Notes under the pieces: model-generated
What the model was told of the DNA's origin: nothing
The model's input: only the letters and a program-made list of their open reading frames with translations
Databases searched by the model: none
Assembly (NCBI GenBank): GCA_019022495.1
Contig: JAFEKR010000003.1
Coordinates: forward strand, 1,984,001 to 2,048,000
DNA from: Epichloe hybrida
Taxonomy: Eukaryota > Ascomycota > Sordariomycetes > Hypocreales > Clavicipitaceae
Length of the DNA: 64,000 nucleotides
Direction of reading: 5' to 3'
Position numbers and translations under genes: made by a program
In this document: one piece after another, positions 20,401 through 32,583 of the stretch
Numbering within the stretch: position 1 is the first letter of the stretch
Layout: every line of letters begins with the position of its first letter

Positions 20401-23400
20401 CCACCGATCGAAAAGAAGGTTGTAAAACTCATCAACGTCCATTTGACTATGAATATCAATTGGAGTATCATCATAGGTCCTTATGGAGGTAATCACGGCG
20501 GACGGATCAACGTATCGCTGACAACTTTCCTGCATGTACCCGAACAGCTTTTGTGTGCGAAAAAGTAGCTGCTGACTGTCTCCTTGATCCTCGACTTCTA
20601 TTGACAGAATAAAACTTCGAAATTGAATATTCATGAACAGTTGAGTAAGCAGAGAGTTCAGGTAGCAAGTGTTGGAGAGATTTCTGAGCCCAACGTAACC
20701 GCACGGTGCTCGAACAGCTTTTGATCGCTCAAACGAAAATGGCAGCTCGTACATGTATGGGTCATCTGCGTCGCGTTAGCGTGTTCAGGCACTCGGAACA
20801 AAATCATCGCTCTTGGGAAATCACACACCGGGCTCTTCGCTGTAAAAAGGCACAAGCCCATTCATTGTCTCGAGTACCTGACGAAATGTAGTGCGTTTAC
20901 ACTCAATAAAGAGGAAAACAATCTCGAGTAGCTTCATCCTTGTAGTCATATTGTGAACTACGCGGGGCACTGTACCCCTATCGCCACGGCGCTTCCGTGG
21001 GAAAAGATGTCTCCAAAAAAGGTGGGTAGCGATATTACTAACTCAATGTCAGTATGTAATTCTGCAAAAGGAACAAGAGGTTCTGTCCGTGTGACGCCTT
21101 ACTCGTCAAAGGCTGCACAAGTCACCAGCCTCTCGTCCAGTCGTAAGCATGTGTGCAGTAATGCTGTCAGCCCGGTGGCAACCGGGTCAGTCATATCTGG
21201 CTGATCAATTGTCTGCAAAAGTTTGTGATTTGTGTTAGCCTACGCTCCTCATATTCCGTACGATCCTCAACGTACCTCAATAGAGGTATGCCTCATCAAG
21301 AGATCGAGGGTCGTGACAGCAAGAGCTTCAACATTGGTAGCCGATGGCCATCTCGCATTGGTCTGCTCCAACAGATAAAGCAGTGATCTGAAATACTCCT
21401 CGGGCTCTGACGGATAATCCAAACAGTCGCACAGAATGTCAGTCATGGCTGAATATAAAAGGACGACCATTTGGAGTGGCTTTTGCTTGCTATTTGCTAC
21501 AAGCGAGGTACTCGGAGGAGCCCTCGTCGCGTCTTCGATGAGCTCGACCACAGATTGCTTTACGGGTTTTCGGGGGTCTTTGAGAACAAGGTTGGCAACT
21601 GTCTCCAAAAAGTTTGTTTCCGAGACTGTTGTTTCCCAGAAATCAGGGCTTGCGGATCCTATACGAAGAATCGCCGCACAAGTACGATCGATCAATGTCA
21701 AGCTCGGGTCACCGTCATGTCCCTCCGCCAGGCACAAAATTTCGTAAAGACGGGTCGCTGAGGGTAGCAGACTGCTTTTGAGCTCAATTTGCGGAGTACA
21801 ATCGGTGGCAACTGTGATCTTTGATCAGTATTTCGAAACCAATAAAATATAGTTCAAGTATCGCGCTCGCTTACTGTTGAACAGCTTTACATAGACTTGT
21901 ACTAAAGATCCTGCAATTCGTAGTCGTAATGCCGAAGAAACGCCCTCGAGAACTTCAGGGTCAGAAATAGCATCAACAACTAAGCGTAGGGATCTTTCGA
22001 GCGCCTTCTGGGAGGATCCAAGTCCCTCAGAGGCGATTTCGGTGTCCGGATGAACTTGCAGTCTCTGGTATCGGGCAGCTTCCACATAGTCACTGATAGC
22101 GTGAATTGCGTATAAAGTTTTGAAAGGATATCCCTTGAGGAAGATGTCGAGATGTGATACATTATCCGTTTCAAACCGCGCTGTGAATTCACCATCAGCA
22201 GGAAGCTGCACAAGAAAATCATATATCTAATCGCGTCAGCTGCAAGGCGTAAACGGGGACGGGAAGAAAGGGGCGTACATCTTCTGCAAGCTTCTCTTCC
22301 ATTCCCAAGTACTCCCATAATTCCTTGAAATGAGACAAAATCTCAATTTCCAGTTGTGACGACCCAGGTCTGGCACATGAGGCCGTGCTTGAGATATCTT
22401 CATCTCTTTTCACCAAAATCATTTCATCTTGAATGTGCAGTTCGTGTAGCGCAAGACCGATCTGGTGCTCTGAAGGAAACCACTGCTGTCCACGGTAGTA
22501 TATTCGATAAGTCTCGAATCCCGTCTCTCTTTTTATGTAAGCTAAAAGACAGGCAACTGTGTTATCGCGGCCAATGTGCAAAGGTTTGATGCTGCTTTGT
22601 TCGCAACCATCGAAGGATTGATATTTTAGCTCTGCAGAGCTTCCTGCCATCTGATCTGCAGCACTGACCATGAGAGGTCTGAGGTCAGCAACAGCGAACT
22701 TGGGGTGAGCTTGGTGTTTCTCGAGAAAAAACCTCAACAACTGTAGCGAGCGCCTGAAGAAAAGTTCTTGCTGCTGTAACTCTTCATCAGTTGGCACGAT
22801 GACCATAGATTCATCGTCATCGCTGGAGCCCTTCATCTTTGTCGCTGCCGCTCTCATTTGACTCAAGCATCGAGTCACGAGTGAAGAGTGGACTTTCTGT
22901 GCGCGGGTTATAGAGTAGCGCCGCATGGTGTTGCTATGGAGATACAAATCAATGGCAAGCGTGGAAATAGCACGAGCAACTAGGTGAGAATCATGTGCTT
23001 CCAGAATGATCCTCCATAGCTGCTCGATACCACTGTTGGACAAGGTTTCGGAGTCGTCCAAGGCAAAATCACTGTCCTCTCCAGCAAGCGATAGAACGCG
23101 TTCACGAACAAAATCTAGCATTCCATCTGAGAAACAGGACGCAGGAAGATCAGGCAAATATGTGGAGAAACAGGTCTGAAGAAAGGTGTTCTTCAATGAT
23201 GCCTTTTTCATCACGTTGATGATGACAAGCCAGCCCGCTGCTCTGTCCTCTGCACACGGGGACTCTGGTCCAACAAGAATATCCAAAAGTTTGATGCCGA
23301 GTTCATCGTTGACAGCTGAAGGCTGGAAGTGGATTATGTTTGCAATCATGTCTCTTCTTGGTATATTTGAATCGCCGGACAGTACAGTAACTGCTCCCGC

Positions 23401-26128
23401 TTGATGACCAGCGCGAACTGCGTGTGCTAGCTCTTCAATAACGAGCCTCGCAAGGTCATGCTGCTCAGTCAACACTTGGAGATCTCTGGGCACTGTATTT
23501 CTAATGGCCATGGACAGGCACCACAAACTCCCGCGAGTTGTTGCTGATAGTTGGGCGATATCATCAATACAGCTCAAGTAGAGTGTTTTCCGATCCTCGG
23601 GGCTGGGACCGAAGGCGAAGAACTCTTTCAACTTTTGCATGGCCGCGAGTTGTAGCTCAGGGTCCGCCGTCTGGCATGCCGTGGTGCAAATTGAAGCCTC
23701 TCTCAAGAGCCTCAGGCAAAGCTTGTATGGATGGAAAGAAGGTGGGTGCTGCTCCGTTTGGCAGCGTGATAACATACCTTCCATGATGTTATCCCACAGC
23801 GTGCGCATTGCAAGAGAAAATTCTTCCAATGGAAGCGTCTGGAACTTCTCACACCAGACCAGAAGACCGTCGTAATCAAGCAAATTGGTAATATGTGATA
23901 TCATACGAGCCAACGCCTCCGCGACCCGTGGATCTTGGCTTAGTGTCAAGCCCTGCCACAACCGATCGGTGTGCTCCTGCTTGTACATCTTGGTGACAAT
24001 GAGGAACCCAAGGATGTTGGCGCTCTCTACGATAATCTCCGGGTGGCAATTCAAGCCAAAAATATAGTCGACCAGGTGCGTTTGAAGCAGGTGAGTACCG
24101 AGGTGCTCGAGAAATCGAGCATTGTCTTCGTCGGAAGAACTCGCGGCGCTTTTCCAGACTAACACAAGATCTCCGCACAATTTGGTGATGGCCATGACAC
24201 GTAGTTGCATCTGGCTGGAACGTATCAAACGTTCCAACACTCTGACTCTCCATTTCCATGCGATAGCTTCAATAGTATGCGCAATCGGCAGACCGGGGAA
24301 ATCGTGTGTATGTTGTTGCAAAACACCTGTTGCTTGTTGGTGGCTCCCTCGTAAGGCGCATTTGAGCATATCGGACAAGGCATGCAGAAGAACTGTCGCG
24401 GTATCGGCAGATAATTGGGTTACATGCTTTTCAATCACCAATTCCAAGCAGTTGAAGAGATGAGTCCAAGCCAGATTCCCAGTCTGCAGTTGCGCATTTG
24501 CTTGCCTCACACGGCTGCCGCTCTGGTTATTGCTGATCGTGAATGCCGCCTCTCGCATACAAGCTCCGAGCATCTGTGCTACAGGCGCCAGTGCATCCAT
24601 CAGTCTGGGAAACTGAGGAACGAGCGAAATTATTGAAGACGCTAATTGCGACAGGTCATTCACACTACCCCCTTGGCTGGATTGGAGTTTGACGATGAGA
24701 TAAGATCCAACGTCATGTTGTGACGATCCCGGGGCGGGCCGTGCCTCATCTCTGACGTTCGCCAAACAAGCATCAGAAGCAAGCACTTCATAAAGCTGAT
24801 GTAGGTATCTCGCGGAAAATATCTCAGGGCACTGTTGATTATCCGCCCCGCGGTTAGACTGTGTGTGTCTGATGGCCGCCACATCCAGGGCAACCATTCG
24901 CGCCGTGAGGCAAGTAAAGATTGAATAAAGATCAATGACGCTGTTGCGAAGCTCATGTATTTTGGATAATTCTGGGCTGTGGAGTCAATTAGTACTCGAA
25001 AATTGAATAGCTAGGTTACGCCGCCTGTGCATTGATAGTTGTTGTTGCACAAGAGGTTGTTAAACCAGGCGAACAACGGGGCTGTCATACCTTCTTGCTG
25101 ATAGTTGGAAAATGACGCTTGGAAACGATAGCCAAAAACCTTTGTAAGTCTCTCGAGAGTCTAGAACAACAGACTGCTCGGATGATGCAGCAAAACTGAG
25201 GTGATCTTCGATCCAGGCTTGCACTTGGGCGATGATCTTGCTGTCAATGGGCGAGTCTTGTTCACATTAGTTGCGACAATTCACATGGCAATGACCGACA
25301 GTAGAAGAAGTGAGATGCGCACGTACGTGTGGATAAATATTCGAGCAAGCGATGCAGTGGTGTAGAGGGATCGTCTTCAGGCTCTGAATAAGGAAACTGT
25401 AGAATAGGGTCGAAGGATGGCAGGTCATGACCGACAATGGCTGCAGCTTTGTCGTCAACTGAAAACACCATCTTGTCGTCACCTTCTTCAGAGGACATGT
25501 CGGATACGGAGATCAGTTCCACAGGTGGACTGGTGGAGTTCGACCTGGACTTTGGGGATGTTCCCACGTTTGTCTTTGGTAGCTGCTCATTCTTCGCGTA
25601 CACAATACTCCCTCCAGCATGACTTCCGTTGTCTGTGATGGTGGGGCTAGTCAGTTGCTTGGATGTAGGTGACGATGGCTCCGAGGCATCAAGTGCAAGA
25701 CCATTGGAATTTCTAAGATTAATGGTGACCTTGCTGGAGGATAGAGGCGTTGAGCTGTTCGGAGCAATGAACGTAGGCGCTTGCGGCGTATGCAAGAGCT
25801 CTGGGATTTCGGTGGCCGTCACAACCTCATCCTGGACTTGTTGACCAAAGGCGGTGTGGTTTGCGCCAGTGGCCTCGGCGCTGATGTGGTTGCTCAGAGG
25901 CGTCTTGTCTTGCGTGGAGGGCGTGGAGGCAGATGGTGGGGGTGATGCCGAACCGGATGTTCGACGTCTTTTGCGAGCCAAAAGGTCGCTGTCGTCGAAA
26001 GGGTTTGGACGAGTGGAATGTGGATCAAGGGAGGGAACATAATCCTTATCGTCTGGCGAAATCCTCGCTGCGGCCGCGTCTGTAGGAGTCGACGGCCGGT
26101 CCATCTGGTTGTCTGACGTGTTGTCCAT
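17481..26128 (-). CDS. USP34/Faf-like ubiquitin carboxyl-terminal hydrolase
   Basis: Twelve exons join in frame to about 2626 residues: 26128-25327, 25256-25091, 24976-22279, 22226-21875, 21811-21276, 21212-21103, 21037-20829, 20765-20196, 20132-20081, 20018-17773, 17694-17638, 17563-17481. Residues 1-265 are Ser/Pro-rich and disordered. A very long helical-repeat region follows. The catalytic USP (C19) domain starts at APCGYVGLRNLSNTCYLNS, with the nucleophile Cys at about 20667-20665, and a CSTCDRH zinc-binding pair. The His box is SGTAESGHYYSYI (His at 19789-19787) followed by WVEFNDDMVTPWD. The C-terminal part resembles the fungal DUF3517 region. Such giant enzymes remove ubiquitin from protein substrates; targets here are unknown. 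The last two exons (57 and 83 nt) encode an acidic tail and rest on splice sites alone. The 52-nt intron 22278-22227 is the shortest. Confidence 0.88.
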
Positions 26129-27482
26129 CTGCTTGGTGGGATGACGGGCAACGATGGCACGGGGCGGCCAGATCGGGCAAAGACGTCACAGCGTCGTGAG
26201 AGCCGGCTGGGCGGCGGCTGTAGAAAATTAACATGTGTAACAAGGGAGGTAACGGCAGCAGATCTGCCAGGTAGATGGGCCAGCAGAGGCCGGGATAGGC
26301 TTCGTTATATGCTAAAAAAAGAATAAAGGTAAAATAGACGGCAGCTGGCGCCGTGAATGTGATTTGGAGAGGATGGAGAAAAAGTCGAGCTGTGAAAGTC
26401 AGTGTGAGTGGTGAGGGAGGTGTAGACGATGGCAGCAGCGGATTGGCTGATGGGACGCGGTGCTTGTGTGTGGAACCGTGACGAGCCAACTGAGGGAACT
26501 GAGAAGGAACTGAGGGGCGAGGGGCAGCTCCAGCAGAGTCCAGACGGGCACCATTTGAGAGCACCTACAGTGGGGTGTAATACCTAAAATAAGCAGCTCC
26601 TACGCAGGCTCGTGCAGTGTCAGAGTGCGTACCAAGCAGGCCTGCGCTAAAGGTCCACCAGATTGACGCGCGTGGATGACAGATGACATCAAGTGGGCTG
26701 CTTGCCCGCAAGAGACAACGCTGAAAAATAAAAAACTTGACGGGACATCGGCCATAGACGTCTGGTACTTTGATAGTACGCAGGTTCGTACTCCAAATTG
26801 CGCTCCAATCCACATGAGCCTGTCCCCGTAATTGTTTAATTATTATGCTAATAAATCGCCGTATAGGAGGAACAAGATGAGTTCGTGCAAAAGCTACTAC
26901 CACAGCAGTAGCCCCATTGAACACTCACGATGAAATCTGTGTCGCACGTACCGTCGAATGTACTCAAGTATGGACCTGATGGTCAGAAAAAAATCTAAAA
27001 AAATCTAAAGAATCCGTATTATTTCCCTTCCTGCATAATTATCTACCTAGATAGTTAGGTAGGGATTAGTAGCCACAAGTAGGAGCACTCAAAGTCGGTG
27101 TACTTCACGCTGGTACATTCCACTGCCCTGTACCAAATGACGTCTCCATTGGCGTGGCTGACTTCGGACATAATGAGATCGGATATACAGCAACGCATTA
27201 CATTTAACAAGGGGAGTAGATGACTTCTGTTTCTTATTGTTTTAATAAAATTCGTCTTCAACAATTCTTCATCTTTGTGTCGTCTTTGCCCTGGCGGTGA
27301 CAGATCTGCCCCACTTCTGCCCGCGTGGTTCCACTATTCAATTTGTTTCTGCCTTTCCTTCATCAACCCATCGTGTTAATATCACTGGCACGGCGGAGTT
27401 ATTCTTTTTGTTGATAAAATCGTGAAAACAAAGAGGTGTCGAGAAAAGAGGGATCATCTCGTGTTGCTGGCCGGTAGCAAAT
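26129..27482. promoter_or_regulatory. Divergent spacer between USP and POP3 genes
   Basis: About 1.35 kb between two outward-facing starts. The centre (26800-27480) is AT-rich, with a short direct repeat of AAAAAATCTA near 26987. No gene is recognisable; minus-strand ORFs just upstream of 26128 are probably leader sequence. Confidence 0.45.
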
Positions 27483-28332
27483 ATGACGACTCCATCTCAA
27501 GCGGCTGGACGCAAACGCCTGATGCATCATTTGGACACACCATTCTCAACAGTCCCTTGGTAAGGTCTAGATTGAAGAGTCTTACTGGCATGCCTTAACA
27601 GTGCTAACCTCATTCCAGGCCAGAAATATCGCTAGGAGACCAGGACACTATCCTGGAATTGCTGTGCAAGTAGGTCTGCGCTTTGAACTTCCGTGAATAA
27701 ATTCTCTAACAAATGCGCTCAGCCTGTTAAACCCCATAGGACAGCATAGAACAACGCATGTAAAGGCGTCGAAAGGAAAACGTGCAGCTAAAAGAGAGGC
27801 TTCGGCAACAGAGGTGAAATCAGAGGTGAAATCAGAGGCTACCGTGCCCAAGCCCGCCAAACCTGAGCTTGTCGACCATATCGTAGTCGGATTCAATGCC
27901 ATCAGTAGAGGGCTGGAAATGATGTCGAGCGACAGTGAGACCATTGAAAACAAAGGCAGCTCGGATCATCCTTACAGTATGATATTCGTGGCTCGGGGGA
28001 ATCAGCCAGCCGCATTCAATTGCCATTTCCCCAAGATGGTTGGTGTTGCATCAAGGAAAGGCGACTCAACGAAAAACATCAAGCTGATAGGACTATCTAA
28101 GCCCTGCTCCAATAGACTGGCTGCTTGTTTGGGAATTGCGCGAGTGTCATCCTTAGCTATCAAGAAGGATGCTCCAGGCGTGGAAGCACTATGGGCATTT
28201 GTTGACGGCCATGTTGCTTCTGTGGATATAGCTTGGTTGAATAACCCGGGGAGCATTCAATACAAGCCAACTCACATAGCTGTGGTGGAGACCACAGTAG
28301 GGCCTAAAAGGATTAAGACGAGCAAAAACTAA
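27483..28332 (+). CDS. POP3: RNase P/MRP protein subunit Pop3
   Basis: Three exons (27483-27559, 27619-27669, 27723-28332) give 245 residues. The second exon is 51 nt. The product begins MTTPSQAAGRKRLMHHLDTP, runs through VPWPEISLGDQDTILELLCN and LLNPIGQHR, has a Lys/Glu-rich insert, and then a conserved core with ELVDHIVVGFNAISRGLEMM, YSMIFVARGNQPAAFNCHFP, and IKLIGLSKPCSNRLAACLGI. This pattern matches Pop3, a protein related to the L7Ae/Rpp38 fold that belongs to RNase P (tRNA 5' maturation) and RNase MRP (pre-rRNA cleavage). The assignment is from motif memory. It is followed 478 bp downstream by an unrelated gene on the same strand. Confidence 0.8.
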
Positions 28333-28810
28333 TGGCTAAAGTTGACTGATCATTCGAAAATTCGTTGAAAATTCTTTCAGTCAAGACTTTCTCTGGCTAG
28401 TACGCTGGCTACATTGGTAGCTGTATTCACGTACCAGCGCCAAATTTGTTTGGCTGTGAAATCAAGGAGCAATGGAATGACTTGAAACGAACGGGTTCGA
28501 TTTGGATCTCTTCCTTCTACTGAAACTGACCCAAAGCCAAAGCCAAGCCAAAGCGAAAGTCACGGAAAAAAAAACTATTCGCCCCTTAAAGCGCGACGGA
28601 CTGTCTGGCAGTCTGCCAGAAGTTGGCAGGTGCCATGCAGCTGTTACGCTCCGCTGCCAGAAGAGGAGTAAATAATCACAAATTGCGTCCTCACTTTTGT
28701 TCTGTCTATAGCTCGATCTGGTAAGCAAGCAACTCCTGCGGCTTCAACAGATTGTCCAAAATAAAATATCGCCAGATGGTCAACAACGCCCCCTGAGACA
28801 CTTCTTCGCC
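28333..28810. other. Spacer between POP3 and the unknown gene
   Basis: About 480 bp holding the POP3 terminator region and the promoter and leader of the next gene. A GTAAGC at 28719 might be the donor of a 5' UTR intron. No other feature seen. Confidence 0.4.
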
Positions 28811-29950
28811 ATGAATGTTACCGGGTTCAACGACGCGCAAAAGCTGGCTGACGCAAGAGCCCTTGCCCAAAGCTTCAAGACAGGAGAGCAAAATTATGCT
28901 CCGAAGAAAAGTAGCGGCTCTTCTTGGCAGGAGCGTAGTGCGGGTATGACAACATGACGGGAAGCCTTCTCCTGCGTATGAATCACTAACAAGATAATTT
29001 TGCAGATGCTGTACGATTCGTAGAAGTCAGGGAACCAGTTCCACCCTCGAAAAGACACTATGATGGAAAAGCACTGGAAATAGGATGGCAGATTCGAAGT
29101 GTCAGTGCAAATACTCCGATCATGACGAGTGCCCTCGATTTCTTGCGTCGAGCGGACCAGGAGTCAGCTGCGTCTGTTGCGCCAAAATCTGATTTGCCTG
29201 ACGCAAACTCTCGACTGGTGAACACGTCTTTTAATAGCCCATGTTCATCCAAGACCACAGATATCGGCACACCACCGCCCATCGGTTCACAAGATCGCAA
29301 GGGCGATGGAGTTCGTGTAGCAGGAAATGATGAGAAGAACAATGATGATGCAAATGCGGAAGAACTCTCCGAACTCATGAGTTCGTTTTCATTCAAAGAA
29401 ACGGATGCACAAGAAAGTACTTCTGGTTCCATCCTTGAAACGTTTCTGGCGTTACTGGCAGAGCGATCAGACCTACCACCCGAGTTGGAAGATGCTAAAG
29501 ACTCGTGCATCAAAAGAAGCACCACCATCGATGGAGATAATGAGCCTGACGATGGTGGTTCAACACCACCACCTCACAGAAACACGCAGTTAAGGCCCAA
29601 GGTACCTGCTTTCGTTCCATCTGCATCCGAAGTTGAAAGAAGCGAGAATGAAGGTAAGAGTATATCATACATTTCTTAAGCCCAATACTGATGAATTTCA
29701 AGCTGAAAAACTGTTTCCATTCACCGGACAGTTCAACAAGCCAAGCGACGACGGTTCACGTCGCTTCTGGCCTCCTATGCAACACATTGTGTCAACAGTC
29801 CCTGTGAACTACACAGTCTGTGTGCCAGGTCAGCCAGTAGCGACTAGTTGCCCATTGAGTCAGACAAATACGGTCTCAGTTCCAGCCAAGCCGATACAGG
29901 GGCTCTCTGCCTCAAGGTGGGCAGCTCACCCACCAGCGCAGATGGATTAA
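28811..29950 (+). CDS. Uncharacterised fungal protein
   Basis: Three exons (28811-28943, 29006-29653, 29703-29950) give 342 residues in a consistent frame, with canonical GT/AG sites and branch sites. I do not recognise a family. The N-terminus (MNVTGFNDAQKLADARALAQ) is helical; RHYDGKALEIGWQIRSVSAN and TSALDFLRRADQES follow. The middle is acidic and Ser/Thr-rich with a possible helix at EELSELMSSFSFKE and another at ILETFLALLAERSDLPPELE. The C-terminus is Pro-rich and ends with IQGLSASRWA. There is no signal peptide, membrane segment or catalytic motif that I can see. It is convergent with NOC3. It is probably a real gene because the splice-corrected frame stays open. Confidence 0.7.
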
Positions 29951-30292
29951 GCTAAGTGCGTGCCGACATGGAAGAATGTTCAAGTTTTGGAGGGCATAGA
30001 TTTGCAATTTATCACTGGCAGACAGGCATACCCTCAAGCCAAAATGGAACCCAAGTCTTGTCTGAATTCTGGTATGATACTGTACAATATTGCGCCGAAT
30101 GTAGGATCATGTAGCGAGGTCACTGCACGAGACTTGCTTTAACACAAGCACACATAATAAACAGATTCAACTTGGTTTCAAAACACCCGGAGGCTTTCAA
30201 GCAAAAAAGTTCGTTCTGCAAAATCTTGACATATTCTTCATTCCACTACAACGCAAAGCAAAAGTTCTCTTCCCTAATTGCATGGATTTGAT
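29951..30292. other. Spacer between convergent genes
   Basis: About 340 bp shared by the 3' ends of the unknown gene and NOC3. I see no feature in it. Confidence 0.4.
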
Positions 30293-32290
30293 CTACCCCG
30301 ACATACACTTCTCCAACATCCTGGCGCCTTCTCTAACCTTGGGCGAGAAGTGCTTTCTCAACAATTCACCTTCCCAGATGGTTGTCGCCAACGGGTTGCT
30401 TCCCTCCACAGATTCACTTAAAGCATTGAAACGTCCATTCCCTTTACGTTCCTCGGTATTCCAAAGACTACTAATTTTTTTGCCATGAGCATTGGCAATG
30501 TCGTTGAGAAGAGCGAGCACAGCTTGAGAAGACTTTTCTGGAAGTTGTAGAGACGTAGTCATGAGCTGTTTTGTGAAAGCGGCAAGCCGCAACGGGGCTA
30601 CCTGGCGGATATTGTAGTGAGGTAGCAGAATGCCAGTTAGAGAGCGAAGCAACAATACGGTGGTAGTTTGAACATTAATCTTGGAGGAGTTGACTGATGA
30701 TGATGATTGAGTAGTGAGGCGGGTGTTTTCGAGATCGGGTTGGACGGAGAGCGGCAGAAGGGAGCGGAAGAGGTGCGTTGTAAAGTAGGACAGATCCAGA
30801 TGTAGATCGTTGCGGGACTTGTGGGCATCTTGACCTGCTAACAAGGCATATGCAGTAACAGTGCAAAGTAGGGCTTCTCTTGTCAAGTTTCGTATTGACT
30901 CTTCGTCATCAACTTGCTCAGTATTCTCATCCTCTGCAGGGCCATCCTCTGCATCCTCATCGCTGTGGCGAATAAGATCCTTCAGAGCTTCTAATAAATC
31001 ACCGAAAAAATCTTGATTGATGAGATGGGCATATTTCGCCAGGCCCTCCAGGACAGCACCCATGAGGTGTGGTGAGCGTTGTTTGAGAATGCGGAAATAT
31101 GTGGCGAAGACGAGCTTCAACGTCTCCGACTGCATTCGCTCGAACTCTTCATGACTGACGAGCGCATCTGCTAGGTCCATATCCTTCTGAAGGCCTTTCT
31201 GCTCCTTCACATTCTTTCGTTCCCTCTTTGTGCGGAACTCGCGCTTGTTCTTCTTGGCTTTGGGAGCTGTTTGCTCGACCGTGTCTTGAGATGCTTTTCC
31301 TGAGAACTCGGATAGAAGACGAAGGCTGAGGAACAGGTTGAGTACCCTTTCATCGACAGCGAACTCTTTCGCCTTCATCACCTTGGTGACGAGCGACACG
31401 GCTTCCAGCGTAGGACGTCCCTCTTCGTCGTCGCGAAAGAGGGTCTCAAGGGCTTCAATTGCCTTTGCACCGTCTTTGTCTAAACTCTTTCGACTCAGTT
31501 TACCAACGATAATTCGTAGCAAGTCAGTGCGGAAGTTGAAGTGAGGAACTGAGGTGAGCAGAGTACATGCACAGGTGACTGCGACATTGGAGAGGCTCTG
31601 CCCATTACGGATCGGCGTTGTTTGTGATCTCGCGTACTGCGCTAACTCTTTGATGTAGGCTTGGTATCCTGCCACCAATGATTGTTCAAATTGTCTCAGG
31701 CCACGAACTTCCTTTGAAAGCTTCTCCTTTGCTGCATCCTCAGTTTGCGGGCGTATTCTGTATCCAGGAATAATGTCCCTGTATACAGCCATTTGGGTAA
31801 TGAGAGCCAACATGCGGATGGTGGGTATTCTGGACTCGCCAATCTTGGCGAGCGTCTTCAAGCCGCTGAAATTCTCTTCTGGATTTTCGTTGAGCGATGC
31901 AGCTACTTTTGCGAGCTCCTCTTGAGCCTCCAATATTTGTTGGGACTCGGAGATTTGCGGCTCAAGTTCCTTCTTTTGCTCGAGATCGGTTTCGGAATCG
32001 ACCTCGTTGTCTTGTCCCTCAAGCCATTCCGTATCGCTCTCGATAGTCGCCGTGTCATCTTCGGGATCCAGACCCTTGAGGAGCTCTAGTCGGCCATCTG
32101 CCGTCTTCATGGGAAGCCTGCTGCTCTCCTTTTCGGCCTTCTTCCCTTTTCGTGGTCGATTCTCATAGTCCTGCTCGAGGTTCCAATTGGCGGCTTGCTT
32201 GAAGAAGTCCTTCTGTGCCCTTCTTGATTGCGGTTGGCCGTCTGATGAGTCATGACCCAGCTTTCTTTTTTTCGCGCCGTTGGCCCCCAT
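30293..32290 (-). CDS. NOC3: Nucleolar complex protein Noc3
   Basis: A single exon of 665 residues from the ATG at 32290. The start MGANGAKKRKLGHDSSDG is basic and nuclear-signal-like; an acidic stretch (EWLEGQDNEVDSETDLEQKK) follows. The Noc3 core includes KIGESRIPTIRMLALITQMA and VYRDIIPGYRIRP, a hallmark of the family, and LRQFEQSLVAGYQAYIKEL. The C-terminal half contains a KAKKNKREFRTKRERKN basic patch and the helical CBF-like region. Noc3 forms a complex with Noc2 that carries pre-60S ribosomal particles out of the nucleolus, and in yeast it also has a role in replication licensing. The frame is open 34 codons upstream of the chosen ATG, but that part looks like leader. It is head to head with RPF1. 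Confidence 0.9.
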   Translation of the reverse strand: MGANGAKKRKLGHDSSDGQPQSRRAQKDFFKQAANWNLEQDYENRPRKGKKAEKESSRLPMKTADGRLELLKGLDPEDDTATIESDTEWLEGQDNEVDSETDLEQKKELEPQISESQQILEAQEELAKVAASLNENPEENFSGLKTLAKIGESRIPTIRMLALITQMAVYRDIIPGYRIRPQTEDAAKEKLSKEVRGLRQFEQSLVAGYQAYIKELAQYARSQTTPIRNGQSLSNVAVTCACTLLTSVPHFNFRTDLLRIIVGKLSRKSLDKDGAKAIEALETLFRDDEEGRPTLEAVSLVTKVMKAKEFAVDERVLNLFLSLRLLSEFSGKASQDTVEQTAPKAKKNKREFRTKRERKNVKEQKGLQKDMDLADALVSHEEFERMQSETLKLVFATYFRILKQRSPHLMGAVLEGLAKYAHLINQDFFGDLLEALKDLIRHSDEDAEDGPAEDENTEQVDDEESIRNLTREALLCTVTAYALLAGQDAHKSRNDLHLDLSYFTTHLFRSLLPLSVQPDLENTRLTTQSSSSVNSSKINVQTTTVLLLRSLTGILLPHYNIRQVAPLRLAAFTKQLMTTSLQLPEKSSQAVLALLNDIANAHGKKISSLWNTEERKGNGRFNALSESVEGSNPLATTIWEGELLRKHFSPKVREGARMLEKCMSG

Positions 32291-32583
32291 CGTGCCAAAC
32301 TTTCCTGTGCTCGACAGCGCGATTGAAGACGGGGGAGGTCGATTTGAGAAGAAGAAAAAGTCCTTGAAAAGCGCAAGCAATACGTGCCGCACTGCAACCC
32401 AGTCCCTACCAGTTGCGACCTCGAAATTTTTGGCCCCACCAATCAGCTATCCAGCCTTGTCGCTCACCGCCAAAATTTCTGGACTTTTCTGCCGGCCTTT
32501 TAGCATTTGTTTCCCGTGCCCCTCCACCTAAAAATTCCCACCTGCTACACCTCTTGGAACCACAGAGAAGAGAACAAATCGAC
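32291..32583. promoter_or_regulatory. Divergent promoter of NOC3 and RPF1
   Basis: A 293-bp gap between two ribosome-biogenesis genes. It contains a CCAATCAG box at 32439-32446 and two AAATTT-centred sequences in opposite orientation (CGAAATTTTT at 32422-32431, CAAAATTTC at 32471-32479) resembling the yeast RRPE element of ribosome-biogenesis promoters. Whether these act in this fungus is inference. Confidence 0.5.
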
